DNA of 64,000 bases from Virgibacillus_P tibetensis (lineage in GTDB: Bacteria > Bacillota > Bacilli > Bacillales > Amphibacillaceae), in the NCBI RefSeq assembly GCF_036026595.1, contig NZ_JARZFX010000001.1, positions 744,001-808,000 of the forward strand. Direction: 5' to 3'. The notes beneath the pieces are model-generated. The model made no database searches, was not told where the DNA came from, and saw only the letters and a list, made by a program, of their open reading frames with translations. A program made the translations under genes and the position numbers. Every line of letters begins with the position of its first letter. Position 1 is the first letter of the stretch. This document shows positions 8,743-16,384 of this stretch, one piece after another.

Positions 8743-10335
8743 CTAATCTTCCCCGATCCAGCTTCTTAATAGTTTAGCGAAATCCTCTGGTTTATCTTTT
8801 GCTATTTTTTCTAATTGCTTTCTGCGGATAACAGACTCAGATTGCTCATTATCTGGCATATCTGGTACTTCCGTTGTTGTTTGTGCAGTAATTGTTTCTT
8901 CAACAATTTCCTCTTCTTCGTTTCTATTACGTATTAAAAGTACAACTAAAGTTATTATGATTATAAGTAAAACCGCTCCTGCTATATACATCCATAATGG
9001 GATAACTGGTGCTGGCTGTTCAGGTATTGCAGTATCTCCTGCAAATTCCTGAAATACTATAGATATTTTCTCCTCTGGAATTACTTCCCCATACTCTTTG
9101 TCAATTGACGTACCGACAATGGAATTTAAAATAGAAGCTATTCCTGCTTCTACTGCATTTTCATCCTGCTGAGTCAAATATTGAATCCCGTCTTCTGTTG
9201 AATCTATAACATTGTTAACGGCTACTTGAATCCCTAAATCTCTTACTTTATAGGGGCTTTCAACGATTTCTTTACGAATGCGGTTAAATTCATTATTAAT
9301 TGTTTCTTTTACTAATTCATATTCGCCACCTTCGCCTTCCACAGCTCCAGGATAATTAGCTATATCTCCTTCTCCAGTACCTTCGATGCCGCCAATTACT
9401 GGATTTCCAGAGTACGTCTCATGGATTGTTTCGATACTTACAGGAAGACCTTCCATATTCTCTAAATCAACCGGTTCAACGAGTTCTTCTATACGATTCT
9501 CCTGTGTAAAATCAACATCAGATGTAACCGAAACAATTACATTTTCCATTCCAACCATTGCCCCAAGCATTTGTTGAAGTCTTCGCTGAATATCACGTTC
9601 TACGTCTTTTTTTACTGATTGCTGGTAAGAATGTGCATCCTGTGTTCCCTGTGCTGTATGTGCATTTCGATCAAAATACTCAAAAAACTGATTCATTATT
9701 ACAATGTTATCAGGCGGCAGGTTAGGGACTGCTTTTGAGACCAGGTGATAAAGAGATTCAATCTGATTCCCCTGAAATTGATATCCCGGCTGTGTGCTTA
9801 ATACAATGGAAGCACTGGCCTCTTGGGTTGATTCACTTACAAAGACAGGATCTTTCGGCATATTTATCATTACTTTTGCGTTTTCAATACCTTCAATTCC
9901 CTGCATTAAATTTCCTAATTCCGTCTGCATCGCATCGAGTTTCATAATACTGAATTCATTATCGGTAATTCCCCATGAGGCATTTTCACTAAAGAATGAA
10001 TAGTCGATGTTACCACTATTCGGAATACCTTGTCCTGCAAGGTCAACAAGAAGCGAATCCACTTGTTGTTCAGGAACAGTAATGGTAGTACCCCCATCTT
10101 CTAACTCATACTGAATTCTTCTTGAATCCAACTCTGTTTTTATTTGACCTACTTCTTGCAATGATAAGTTGTTATAAAGTGGGACAAGTTTAGAATTTGT
10201 TGTCATGAATGTTATTCCAGCGATTAACAAAATAACAATTAGGATGGAGCCGATAAAGATGCTTTTTTGGCTGGTTGATCGTTTTGACCAAAAAGCTGAT
10301 GTAGTTTCTTTCCAATTCATTATAGTTTCTTTCAT
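8743..10335 (-). CDS. fliF: FliF, flagellar MS-ring protein
   Basis: Builds the MS ring in the cytoplasmic membrane on which the rotor and export gate assemble. The 530-aa protein has membrane segments near residues 25-45 (SIFIGSILIVILLIAGITF) and about 445-470. Between them lie the YscJ/FliF ring domains (VPLYNNLSLQEVGQIKTEL; KVMINMPKDPVFVSE). The C-terminus ends in the FliG-binding stretch (DKPEDFAKLLRSWIGED). ATG at 10333-10335 is chosen: GGTGGGGG lies directly upstream, while the ATG five codons earlier precedes that Shine-Dalgarno. Confidence 0.95.
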   Translation of the reverse strand: MKETIMNWKETTSAFWSKRSTSQKSIFIGSILIVILLIAGITFMTTNSKLVPLYNNLSLQEVGQIKTELDSRRIQYELEDGGTTITVPEQQVDSLLVDLAGQGIPNSGNIDYSFFSENASWGITDNEFSIMKLDAMQTELGNLMQGIEGIENAKVMINMPKDPVFVSESTQEASASIVLSTQPGYQFQGNQIESLYHLVSKAVPNLPPDNIVIMNQFFEYFDRNAHTAQGTQDAHSYQQSVKKDVERDIQRRLQQMLGAMVGMENVIVSVTSDVDFTQENRIEELVEPVDLENMEGLPVSIETIHETYSGNPVIGGIEGTGEGDIANYPGAVEGEGGEYELVKETINNEFNRIRKEIVESPYKVRDLGIQVAVNNVIDSTEDGIQYLTQQDENAVEAGIASILNSIVGTSIDKEYGEVIPEEKISIVFQEFAGDTAIPEQPAPVIPLWMYIAGAVLLIIIITLVVLLIRNRNEEEEIVEETITAQTTTEVPDMPDNEQSESVIRRKQLEKIAKDKPEDFAKLLRSWIGED

Positions 10336-10436
10336 ATTTTCCCCCACCATAGTGCCAAAAGATAAAGTAAAAATTCATTTAGAAGGAAGATAATCCCCGA
10401 CTAAAAGTAATTACATGGCTTATAAAAAACTAAAAA

Positions 10437-10742
10437 TTATACTTGCATGCGCATAATTTCATTATAGGCATCTATAGCTTTCCGTTGTACCTGCACAGTC
10501 GTTTCTAATGTGATACTGGCTTTTTGTGCAGTTATCATAACATCATGCAGGTCATCAATTTTTCCTTGTGCCAATGCATCCGTCTTTTGATCTGAAGCTA
10601 ATTGCGCGTTATTAACATTCTCAATAGCACCCTTTAACATGTTGGAAAAATTAGCTTGTGCTTCTCCAGGCGAATTCATTGTTCTAGAATTAATAGAACC
10701 GGGTATAGTAGTTTGAGGGGTGTTATGTATTAGTAAACTCAT
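10437..10742 (-). CDS. fliE: FliE, hook-basal body complex protein
   Basis: Small adaptor joining the MS ring to the proximal rod. The 101-aa product has the family's C-terminal core (IDDLHDVMITAQKASITLE, then VQRKAIDAYNEIMRMQV). AAGGGAGA lies 7 nt before ATG. It is followed by about 100 bp without a gene before fliF, the widest gap in this operon. Confidence 0.94.
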   Translation of the reverse strand: MSLLIHNTPQTTIPGSINSRTMNSPGEAQANFSNMLKGAIENVNNAQLASDQKTDALAQGKIDDLHDVMITAQKASITLETTVQVQRKAIDAYNEIMRMQV

Positions 10743-10761
10743 TTAAAAGTCTCCCTTATCT

Positions 10762-11211
10762 TTATTTTCCAATTTCCAGTGCTTTCATCAACATACCCTT
10801 GCTGGCATTTAATGATGTAACGTTTGCTTCATAGGATCTGGTAGCACTCATTAGGTCGACCATCTCTTTAAGTGGATCAACATTGGGCATTTCTACATAT
10901 CCAGCTTCGTTTGCATCGGGATGTGACGGATTAAATACCAATTTAAACGGCTCATCATCTTCTCTGATAGCTGATACTTTTACTCCAGAACCTGTACCTG
11001 CAGAGGCTGCTTTATGCAAAAATGACTGGAAACTCTTGTCCTGCGGTTCAACCACAACCATTTTTCTCCGATAGGCTTCATATTCTCCATTTTCGTTCAT
11101 AGTTGCACGAGTTGTTTGTGCGTTAGCAACATTAGAAGAAATAACATCCATACGGAGACGTTGGGCGGTCAACGCACTTGCACTCGAATTAATTGCATTA
11201 AATATCGACAT
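10762..11211 (-). CDS. flgC: FlgC, proximal rod protein
   Basis: Rod component exported by the flagellar apparatus. The 149-aa protein has the rod signature near its N-terminus (SALTAQRLRMDVISSNVANAQ). The matching C-terminal helix is EMVDLMSATRSYEANVTSLN. A long G-run Shine-Dalgarno (AGGGGGGG) overlaps the end of flgB, which stops 2 bp upstream of this ATG. Confidence 0.96.
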   Translation of the reverse strand: MSIFNAINSSASALTAQRLRMDVISSNVANAQTTRATMNENGEYEAYRRKMVVVEPQDKSFQSFLHKAASAGTGSGVKVSAIREDDEPFKLVFNPSHPDANEAGYVEMPNVDPLKEMVDLMSATRSYEANVTSLNASKGMLMKALEIGK

Positions 11212-11213
11212 CC

Positions 11214-11609
11214 TTAGCTTCCCCCCCTAATTACTGTTTGCAAACTACCAAACTTGCCATTTATACGATCAACTAATGCTTGATAATAGATTTGATTTTT
11301 AGCCAATTCTGCCATTTCCTTATCTACATCCACATTGTTCCCATTGTGGTTAAAGTTAGTGTTTTTATTTGTTGTGATTTGATAGGAAGTATAAGCTGAT
11401 TGGTCAAATGGTATGTGTTTAGAATGTGTACGCTTTGCCTCGACCCTATTTGACATAGCCTCATTTAGTTCATTTTTAAACACTACATCTTTTGCCTTGT
11501 AATTTGGTGTATCAATATTTGATATATTATTGGATATTGTCTGGTTCTTCGTTGATGCATAGTCAAGCGACTTCTCTAAAGTATGAATAGTGCTTCCAAA
11601 TAAAGTCAA
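11214..11609 (-). CDS. flgB: FlgB, proximal rod protein (TTG start)
   Basis: First gene of the flagellar operon and the first rod subunit. The 131-aa product has the family motif LDYASTKNQTISNNISNIDTP and the C-terminal rod helix MAELAKNQIYYQALVDRIN. The start is set at TTG 11607-11609 because GGAGG lies 7 nt upstream. An in-frame ATG two codons earlier is only about 1 nt from that Shine-Dalgarno. The resulting N-terminus matches the family (short, then LFGSTIHTL). Confidence 0.93.
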   Translation of the reverse strand: MTLFGSTIHTLEKSLDYASTKNQTISNNISNIDTPNYKAKDVVFKNELNEAMSNRVEAKRTHSKHIPFDQSAYTSYQITTNKNTNFNHNGNNVDVDKEMAELAKNQIYYQALVDRINGKFGSLQTVIRGGS

Positions 11610-11671
11610 AACCATTCCTCCTAAATATTTCTTTTTAAACGCCGGACATAAAATATAAAACGCCTACGAAT

Positions 11672-11700
11672 ATTGTAATTTATATATCCTATAAAGTCTA
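11672..11700 (-). promoter_or_regulatory. Candidate sigma-A promoter for the flagellar operon
   Basis: Minus strand: TAGACT, 17-bp spacer, TACAAT. The predicted start is about 55 nt before flgB. The -35 is only fair (4 of 6 bases). No convincing sigma-D promoter (TAAA, N15, GCCGATAT) was found in this gap, although B. subtilis has one. Confidence 0.35.
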
Positions 11701-11842
11701 TCTCTTTTCGACATTTTCCCCATTTAGATAATAATATAGTTAAATATAACTAGGTCATTTCTAATGACAAAATACCTTTTTATGTCAAATAAGCGCTCTA
11801 ATTTATTAAAACCAGCTGCACTTCCCTATTTTATGTCAAAAA

Positions 11843-11899
11843 ATAGCGATAAAAGTAAATTATAATTACTTCAAAATTATAATTTACTTTTATCGCTAT
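11843..11899. repeat. Perfect 25-bp inverted repeat with a 7-nt centre
   Basis: Arms at 11843-11867 and 11875-11899 are exact reverse complements over 25 bp. The 7-nt centre is ACTTCAA on the plus strand. The arms are AT-rich (they contain GCGATAAAAG and AATTATAATT) and no T-run follows either side, so this is not an ordinary intrinsic terminator. It lies between the codY terminator and the flgB promoter candidates. Confidence 0.85.
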
Positions 11900-11945
11900 A
11901 TCAGGTTAATTAGTTTAATTTTCATTACTCAATAAAATTTTGCAT

Positions 11946-11977
11946 AAAAAAAAGCTAGAGTCACCTAGCTTTTTTTA
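11946..11977. terminator. Rho-independent terminator after codY
   Basis: AAAAAAAGCTAG and CTAGCTTTTTTT form a 12-bp stem with a 6-nt loop and T-runs on both strands. It sits 9 bp past the codY stop. It separates codY from the flagellar operon. Confidence 0.85.
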
Positions 11978-11985
11978 CTTGTTTT

Positions 11986-12765
11986 TTATCTTGAACGTAA
12001 TTTTTCGAGTTCAACAAGGAATTTGTTATTAAGTACTTTAATGTACGTTCCTTTCATACCTAATGAGCGAGACTCAATAACACCGGCACTTTCAAGTTTT
12101 CTTAACGCATTTACGATAACCGACCTTGTAATACCTACTCTGTCCGCAATTTTACTTGCTACAAGTAAGCCTTCATTTCCATTCAACTCTTCAAAGATGT
12201 GATCAATAGCTTCTAGTTCACTGTATGATAAAGAACTGATCGCCATTTGAACAACTGCTTTGCTTCTGGCTTCCATTTCAATCTCTTCTGTTTTTTCATG
12301 TAGTATTTCCATTCCTACAACAGTAGCTCCATATTCAGCCAATAACAAGTCATCATCATTAAAAGTTTCTGTTAATCTACCTAATACTAGCGTGCCAAGA
12401 CGCTCTCCCCCACCAATTATTGGTACGATTGTTGTTAAACCATTTTGGAAAAGCTCACGGTTCTCAACAGGGAATACAGTCTGTGGGCTGTCGATACCCA
12501 GATTTGCAGTCGTCTCACGAATGTTGGATAGTCCCTCTATATATTCTTCCGGAAATTGTCTTTCTTCAAGCATCGATTTCATACGCTCATTTTCTATCTC
12601 CTGGTTGATCGCAAAACCTAATAACTTACCTCTTCTGCTCAGAATGTATACATTACCAGTAATTACATCTCGTAATGAAGCTGACATATCATTGAAATTC
12701 ACCGATTTTCCTGTTGCTTTTTGTAACATAGCATTAATTTTTCTTGCGCGTGTTAATAGTTCCAT
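11986..12765 (-). CDS. codY: CodY, GTP- and branched-chain amino acid-sensing global repressor
   Basis: Global regulator that binds DNA when GTP and isoleucine, leucine or valine are plentiful. The 259-aa length equals that of B. subtilis CodY. It has an N-terminal GAF domain (about 1-155, with ligand-pocket region NVYILSRRGKLLGFAIN) and a C-terminal winged helix (about 200-245, ASKIADRVGITRSVIVNAL). AAGGAG lies 7 nt before ATG. It is the last gene of the xerC-hslV-hslU-codY unit and ends in a strong terminator. CodY represses flagellar genes in B. subtilis, which fits its position. Confidence 0.98.
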   Translation of the reverse strand: MELLTRARKINAMLQKATGKSVNFNDMSASLRDVITGNVYILSRRGKLLGFAINQEIENERMKSMLEERQFPEEYIEGLSNIRETTANLGIDSPQTVFPVENRELFQNGLTTIVPIIGGGERLGTLVLGRLTETFNDDDLLLAEYGATVVGMEILHEKTEEIEMEARSKAVVQMAISSLSYSELEAIDHIFEELNGNEGLLVASKIADRVGITRSVIVNALRKLESAGVIESRSLGMKGTYIKVLNNKFLVELEKLRSR

Positions 12766-12793
12766 AATGATTCTCCTTTTTGTTTAATTTTAA

Positions 12794-14188
12794 TTATAGT
12801 ATAAATTGACTTAAGTCTTTGTTTTTGACAATAGAACTAAGTTTTTCATCCACATATTTAGGTGTTATTTCTATTTCCTCCATACGAATATCCGGTGCTT
12901 CAAAAGATAAGTCTTCTAATAGTTTTTCCAGAATAGTATGAAGTCTTCTTGCGCCGATATTATCAGTCTCCTGATTAACTTGGTATGCTATTTCAGCAAG
13001 CCTTGTTATAGCATCGGTTGTAAAAACTACATTTATACCTTCTGTTTTCAGTAAGGCTTGGTATTGCTTCAATAACGCATTTGATGGTTCACTTAATATT
13101 CGTTTAAAATCTTCTACTGAGAGTTTCTCTAATTCTACTCGAATTGGAAATCTGCCTTGTAATTCTGGAATTAAGTCAGAAGGCTTTGCCATGTGAAATG
13201 CACCAGCAGCTATAAACAGCATGTGATCTGTTTTAACAGGACCGTGTTTTGTTATAACGGTTGAGCCTTCAACTATTGGTAAAATATCACGTTGAACACC
13301 TTCTCGTGACACGTTGGCTGAATTATCCTGTTTACCTGCAACTTTATCAATTTCATCTACAAATAGAATTCCGGACTGCTCAGCACGCTCAATTGCTTCC
13401 TGCGCTGCTTCTTCCATATCAACCAGCTTCCCAGCCTCTTGTTGGGTCAGGACCTTCCTCGCCTCTGTAACAGGTAACTTTCGTGTTTTTTTCTTTTTGG
13501 GCATAAACTGCCCGAGAGCATCTTGCATATTCATCCCCATTTGTTCCATCCCTGAACCCTGCAGCATATCAAACATGGAAGGGGGCAGTTCTTCTATCTC
13601 CACGGTTACCATATGATCTTCTAACTCACCTAAAGCCAATTGGGACTCTACACGCTTTCGTTTATTCCTTATTTCTTCATCTTTAGCTTGATCCTTGTTT
13701 GTATCATCATTATCCGCTTGACCTGAAAAAAACATCTCAAATGGGTTTTTCATCGTCGAATCTTTTTTAGCCTGGGGAACCAGAAGACTTACTAATTTCT
13801 TATTAGCCTCCATTTCAGCAATTCCCATAACCTCAGCCATTTTCTCTTCTCTGACCATCCGCATGGACATTTCGACCAAATCACGAACCATTGACTCCAC
13901 ATCCCGACCAACATAACCAACTTCAGTAAACTTAGTCGCCTCGACTTTTACGAATGGTGCACCGACAAGTTTGGCTAACCGTCTTGCAATTTCTGTCTTA
14001 CCTACCCCTGTCGGTCCAATCATCAAAATATTTTTAGGTACAATTTCTTCTTTGATTGCATCATCCAGCTGCATTCTCCGATAACGGTTCCGTAAAGCTA
14101 TAGCAACTGACTTTTTTGCATTGTGCTGACCTATGATATATTTATCCAATTGACCAACAATTTGCTTTGGAGTGTAATCTATTCCCAT
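12794..14188 (-). CDS. hslU: HslU/ClpY, ATPase subunit of the HslVU protease
   Basis: AAA+ unfoldase that threads substrates into HslV. The 464-aa protein has Walker A GPTGVGKTEIARRL, pore loop GYVGRD, an intermediate (I) domain with a charged, poorly conserved insert (about residues 130-250), Walker B LFVDEIDKV and the C-terminal HslV-docking tail LSQFIL. ATG at 14186-14188 lies 12 nt after AAGGAGG, slightly far. The open frame continues upstream to a TTG at 14215, but this would put the Shine-Dalgarno inside the gene and overlap hslV. Confidence 0.96.
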   Translation of the reverse strand: MGIDYTPKQIVGQLDKYIIGQHNAKKSVAIALRNRYRRMQLDDAIKEEIVPKNILMIGPTGVGKTEIARRLAKLVGAPFVKVEATKFTEVGYVGRDVESMVRDLVEMSMRMVREEKMAEVMGIAEMEANKKLVSLLVPQAKKDSTMKNPFEMFFSGQADNDDTNKDQAKDEEIRNKRKRVESQLALGELEDHMVTVEIEELPPSMFDMLQGSGMEQMGMNMQDALGQFMPKKKKTRKLPVTEARKVLTQQEAGKLVDMEEAAQEAIERAEQSGILFVDEIDKVAGKQDNSANVSREGVQRDILPIVEGSTVITKHGPVKTDHMLFIAAGAFHMAKPSDLIPELQGRFPIRVELEKLSVEDFKRILSEPSNALLKQYQALLKTEGINVVFTTDAITRLAEIAYQVNQETDNIGARRLHTILEKLLEDLSFEAPDIRMEEIEITPKYVDEKLSSIVKNKDLSQFIL

Positions 14189-14207
14189 ACTTTCGAAAGG
14201 CCTCCTT

Positions 14208-14753
14208 TTAATCAAGCACCTCTAATGTAATATGATCATTCGTGTAAACACAAATTTCTCCAGCAATTGTTAACGCTGCTTGTGCTATTTCCTTAGCTGT
14301 TAACTGATTTGAGTATCTTGCAAGTGCTCGACCAGCACTTAAAGCATAATTTCCGCCAGAGCCAATAGCGAGCATCCCATCATCTGGTTCGATGACTTCT
14401 CCAGTACCTGACACTAAAAACATATCGTCTTTATTCATAACAATAAGCATTGCTTCCAATTTACGTAGAACTTTGTCACTGCGCCATTCTTTTGCCAGCT
14501 CTACAGAGGCTCTTGCCAGGTTACCGTTAAAAGCTTCAAGCTTTGCCTCAAATTTTTCAAACAATGTAAAAGCGTCTGCCACAGACCCAGCAAATCCTGC
14601 TAAGACCTGCCCCTTATATAAAGTACGTACCTTCTTAGCTTTATGTTTCATTACAACAGCATTACCTAATGTGACCTGCCCATCCCCGCTCATTGCACAT
14701 TGTTCATTGTGCTTAACGGCAAAAATGGTTGTAGCATGAAATTCATTCGCCAC
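14208..14753 (-). CDS. hslV: HslV/ClpQ, proteolytic subunit of HslVU (N-terminal serine not conserved)
   Basis: Proteasome-beta-like peptidase that forms double hexamer rings under HslU. The 181-aa product matches the family throughout (MSGDGQVTLGNAVVMKHKAKKVRTL is the usual block, here given in part; then GFAGSVADAFTLFEKFE). The GTG start has GAGGTG 7 nt upstream and no other in-frame start is credible. The N-terminus is MANEFHATTIFAV, whereas the B. subtilis form begins MSSFHATTIF and is reported to use its N-terminal serine as nucleophile. Here Ala follows Met, leaving Thr-Thr at positions 8-9 as candidates. Confidence 0.96.
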   Translation of the reverse strand: MANEFHATTIFAVKHNEQCAMSGDGQVTLGNAVVMKHKAKKVRTLYKGQVLAGFAGSVADAFTLFEKFEAKLEAFNGNLARASVELAKEWRSDKVLRKLEAMLIVMNKDDMFLVSGTGEVIEPDDGMLAIGSGGNYALSAGRALARYSNQLTAKEIAQAALTIAGEICVYTNDHITLEVLD

Positions 14754-14773
14754 TAAATATCACCTCTTTAACA

Positions 14774-15685
14774 TTATTGTTCATTAGCTCTGGGATGACT
14801 GTTCATATACACCTTACGCAAATGATCTTTAGTAACATGTGTATAAATTTGCGTTGAAGTTAAACTTTCATGGCCCAATAACTCTTGCACACTACGTAAA
14901 TCAGCGCCCTCATTTAATAAATGAGTAGCAAACGTATGTCGTAATTTATGAGGATGGACATGAACGGTTAATGCTGCTTTATCTACTAGCTTATTAAGTA
15001 TAAGACGCATACCTCTTGCAGTTAATGGAGCCCCACGGGAATTTAAGAAGACCGCGTTTGAAGTTAGTTTTGCTTTACTCAATAACGTTTTCCGACCTTC
15101 ATTTATGTAAGTTTCCAAGGCAATTTCTGCAAATCTTCCAAAGGGTACATAACGTTCTTTTCTACCCTTTCCGTTGATAAGCATCGTTCCAATTGAAAAA
15201 TCTATATCCCCAATTAGTAAGCCTTGACACTCACTCACCCTCATTCCTGTTCCGTAAAGCGTTTCTAAAATGGCTTGATCACGTTGACCCAAAGCATCTG
15301 TCATATCGCTGACTTCAAAAAGCTTTTCTAACTCCTCCATATATAAAAAACCTGGAATCGGTCGAGTTGCCTTTGGTAAAGATACATGTGTAAATGGATT
15401 CGTTATACGCTGGTTTTCCCGTTCTAAAAATCTGTAAAAACTTCTTAAACAAGAAACTTTGCGGGATACTGATCTTCTGCTGAGTTGCTGTTCATATAAG
15501 CTGGTTAGAAATAATCGAACAACTCTTTGATCAACTTCATAAAGACTAGTGATGCCTTCTTGATCCAAAAAACCAAAAAAAATTTCCAGATCATTCTGAT
15601 AATACTTCACGGTGTATCGTGATGCATTTTTTTCGATTTGTAAATACTCTACAAATTCTTTAGAACTTGCTGTGAAATTGTGCAA
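14774..15685 (-). CDS. xerC: XerC/CodV tyrosine recombinase (TTG start)
   Basis: Site-specific recombinase that resolves chromosome dimers at dif together with XerD. The 303-aa length equals CodV. It has an N-terminal SAM-like core-binding domain (FVEYLQIEKNASRYTVKYY) and a C-terminal catalytic domain with Arg in GTGMRVSECQGL, His-x-x-Arg in HPHKLRHTFATHLL, His in LGHESLTSTQ, and the nucleophile Tyr in IYTHV. TTG 15683-15685 is chosen: GGGGTG lies 5 nt upstream. The ATG 11 codons earlier overlaps the -10 element of the promoter. First gene of the codY operon. Confidence 0.95.
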   Translation of the reverse strand: MHNFTASSKEFVEYLQIEKNASRYTVKYYQNDLEIFFGFLDQEGITSLYEVDQRVVRLFLTSLYEQQLSRRSVSRKVSCLRSFYRFLERENQRITNPFTHVSLPKATRPIPGFLYMEELEKLFEVSDMTDALGQRDQAILETLYGTGMRVSECQGLLIGDIDFSIGTMLINGKGRKERYVPFGRFAEIALETYINEGRKTLLSKAKLTSNAVFLNSRGAPLTARGMRLILNKLVDKAALTVHVHPHKLRHTFATHLLNEGADLRSVQELLGHESLTSTQIYTHVTKDHLRKVYMNSHPRANEQ

Positions 15686-15713
15686 ATTTTCACCCCATTC
15701 AAATAGCGAATAA

Positions 15714-15742
15714 ATCATAACACACTATACATTTTAATGCAA
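15714..15742 (-). promoter_or_regulatory. Sigma-A promoter immediately upstream of xerC
   Basis: Minus strand: TTGCAT, 17 bp, TATGAT, with a TGTG extension before the -10. The predicted start is about 20 nt before the xerC TTG. Good match and ideal spacing. Confidence 0.6.
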
Positions 15743-15771
15743 CAGATTTAACTAAATTGCAACAAAATTCT

Positions 15772-15795
15772 GAATTGAGTTCAATTCTAATTATA
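15772..15795 (-). promoter_or_regulatory. Extended -10 promoter with a palindrome at its start site
   Basis: TGTTATAAT (extended -10; hexamer at 15790-15795) is followed at the predicted start by the palindrome GAATTGA-GT-TCAATTC (15772-15787; 7-bp arms). The overlap suggests an operator. No regulator can be named. Confidence 0.4.
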
Positions 15796-15886
15796 ACACA
15801 ACCAAAAACTAATTTTAAACTGTTTAAGTTGAATGTTAAAACTAAGTTTGATTTACCTGTCAAGTATATAACCTTACCAATGCGTA

Positions 15887-15915
15887 ATTATATATCCTTG
15901 AAAGTAAATAGTCAA
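15887..15915 (-). promoter_or_regulatory. Distal sigma-A promoter for the xerC operon
   Basis: Minus strand: TTGACT, 17 bp, TATAAT. This is the best consensus match in the gap and would give a leader of about 195 nt. Confidence 0.55.
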
Positions 15916-15997
15916 CAAACTACAACGTAAACGTCCAGAAAACTGATACAGTGTGAAAACTTTGTGAATAAAGGGTATTACTGTTATTGACATCTTT

Positions 15998-16312
15998 TTA
16001 ATTAAATAACCCTAGGTTATTAATTTCACGCTTTGTTTCAGAGGTACCAAGTTCGTAAACCTTGCGATAAAGTTCTATCATTTTATTATCATAATCTTCT
16101 CTTTTATCATCAGCACCCCATTCATCAAATGGTTTTGCCAGGAACTTTACGGCATCCTTTTCGTTTTTATCTTTCGCTCTGAATAATTCCTCTATTTCTT
16201 CTTTCTCTTTTTGATTAGCAATTATTTTATATTCAACCCCATTGTCGGGAATAGATATGTCACGGATCTCCTGTTTATCGACTGTTACATAATAATGCTT
16301 TTTGTTTGTCAT
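15998..16312 (-). CDS. Uncharacterised 104-aa protein between topA and xerC
   Basis: I do not recognise this protein. It is soluble, highly charged (many Lys, Glu and Asp) and has no signal or membrane segment. Tyr and Val residues cluster at the N-terminus (HYYVTVDKQEI), a helix-rich centre follows (EKEEIEELFRAKDKNEKDA), and it ends NNLGLFN. AGGAGG lies upstream of ATG at normal spacing, so it is probably a real gene. It is its own unit: a terminator closes topA upstream and a sigma-B-like promoter precedes it. In B. subtilis trmFO lies at this position instead. Confidence 0.75.
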   Translation of the reverse strand: MTNKKHYYVTVDKQEIRDISIPDNGVEYKIIANQKEKEEIEELFRAKDKNEKDAVKFLAKPFDEWGADDKREDYDNKMIELYRKVYELGTSETKREINNLGLFN

Positions 16313-16337
16313 ATGAATAGCCTCCTTACTATTCTGC

Positions 16338-16362
16338 TTTCCCTTTTTTCGTTAGATCAAAC
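16338..16362 (-). promoter_or_regulatory. Sigma-B-like promoter for the 104-aa gene
   Basis: Minus strand: GTTTGA, 13 bp, GGGAAA, close to the sigma-B consensus GTTTAA, N12-15, GGGWAW. The predicted start is about 15-20 nt before the gene's ATG. No sigma-A -10 lies nearby. Confidence 0.4.
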
Positions 16363-16384
16363 GTAGTCAAAAAATCAATATTAA

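Larger units (their letters stand above)
11616..11985 (-). other. Intergenic region between codY and the flagellar operon
   Basis: This 370-bp AT-rich gap holds the codY terminator (11946-11977), a perfect 25-bp inverted repeat (11843-11899), a 12-bp direct repeat TTTTATGTCAAA (11778-11789 and 11829-11840), and candidate promoters for flgB. On the minus strand there is also TTGTCA, 16 bp, TATATT (11743-11770), with a small palindrome GTCATT/AATGAC beside it. No coding frame was found. Confidence 0.7.
15686..15997 (-). other. Intergenic region upstream of xerC, at the usual trmFO position
   Basis: This 312-bp AT-rich gap holds up to three minus-strand promoter candidates and a 16-bp palindrome (own entries). 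No frame of useful length and no visible remnant of trmFO, which occupies this place in B. subtilis. Confidence 0.7.

Noticed and set aside
11616..11780. Sigma-D promoter for the flagellar operon
   Set aside because: TAAA and GTCGAAAA are visible on the minus strand but only 10 bp apart instead of 14-16.
11855..11890. CodY box within the 25-bp inverted repeat
   Set aside because: The centre reads AATTTTGAAGTAATT on the minus strand, with four mismatches to AATTTTCWGAAAATT. In DNA this AT-rich that match is not convincing.
12260..12787. Plus-strand open frame (175 codons) across codY
   Set aside because: Serine-rich shadow of codY with no Shine-Dalgarno and no family features.
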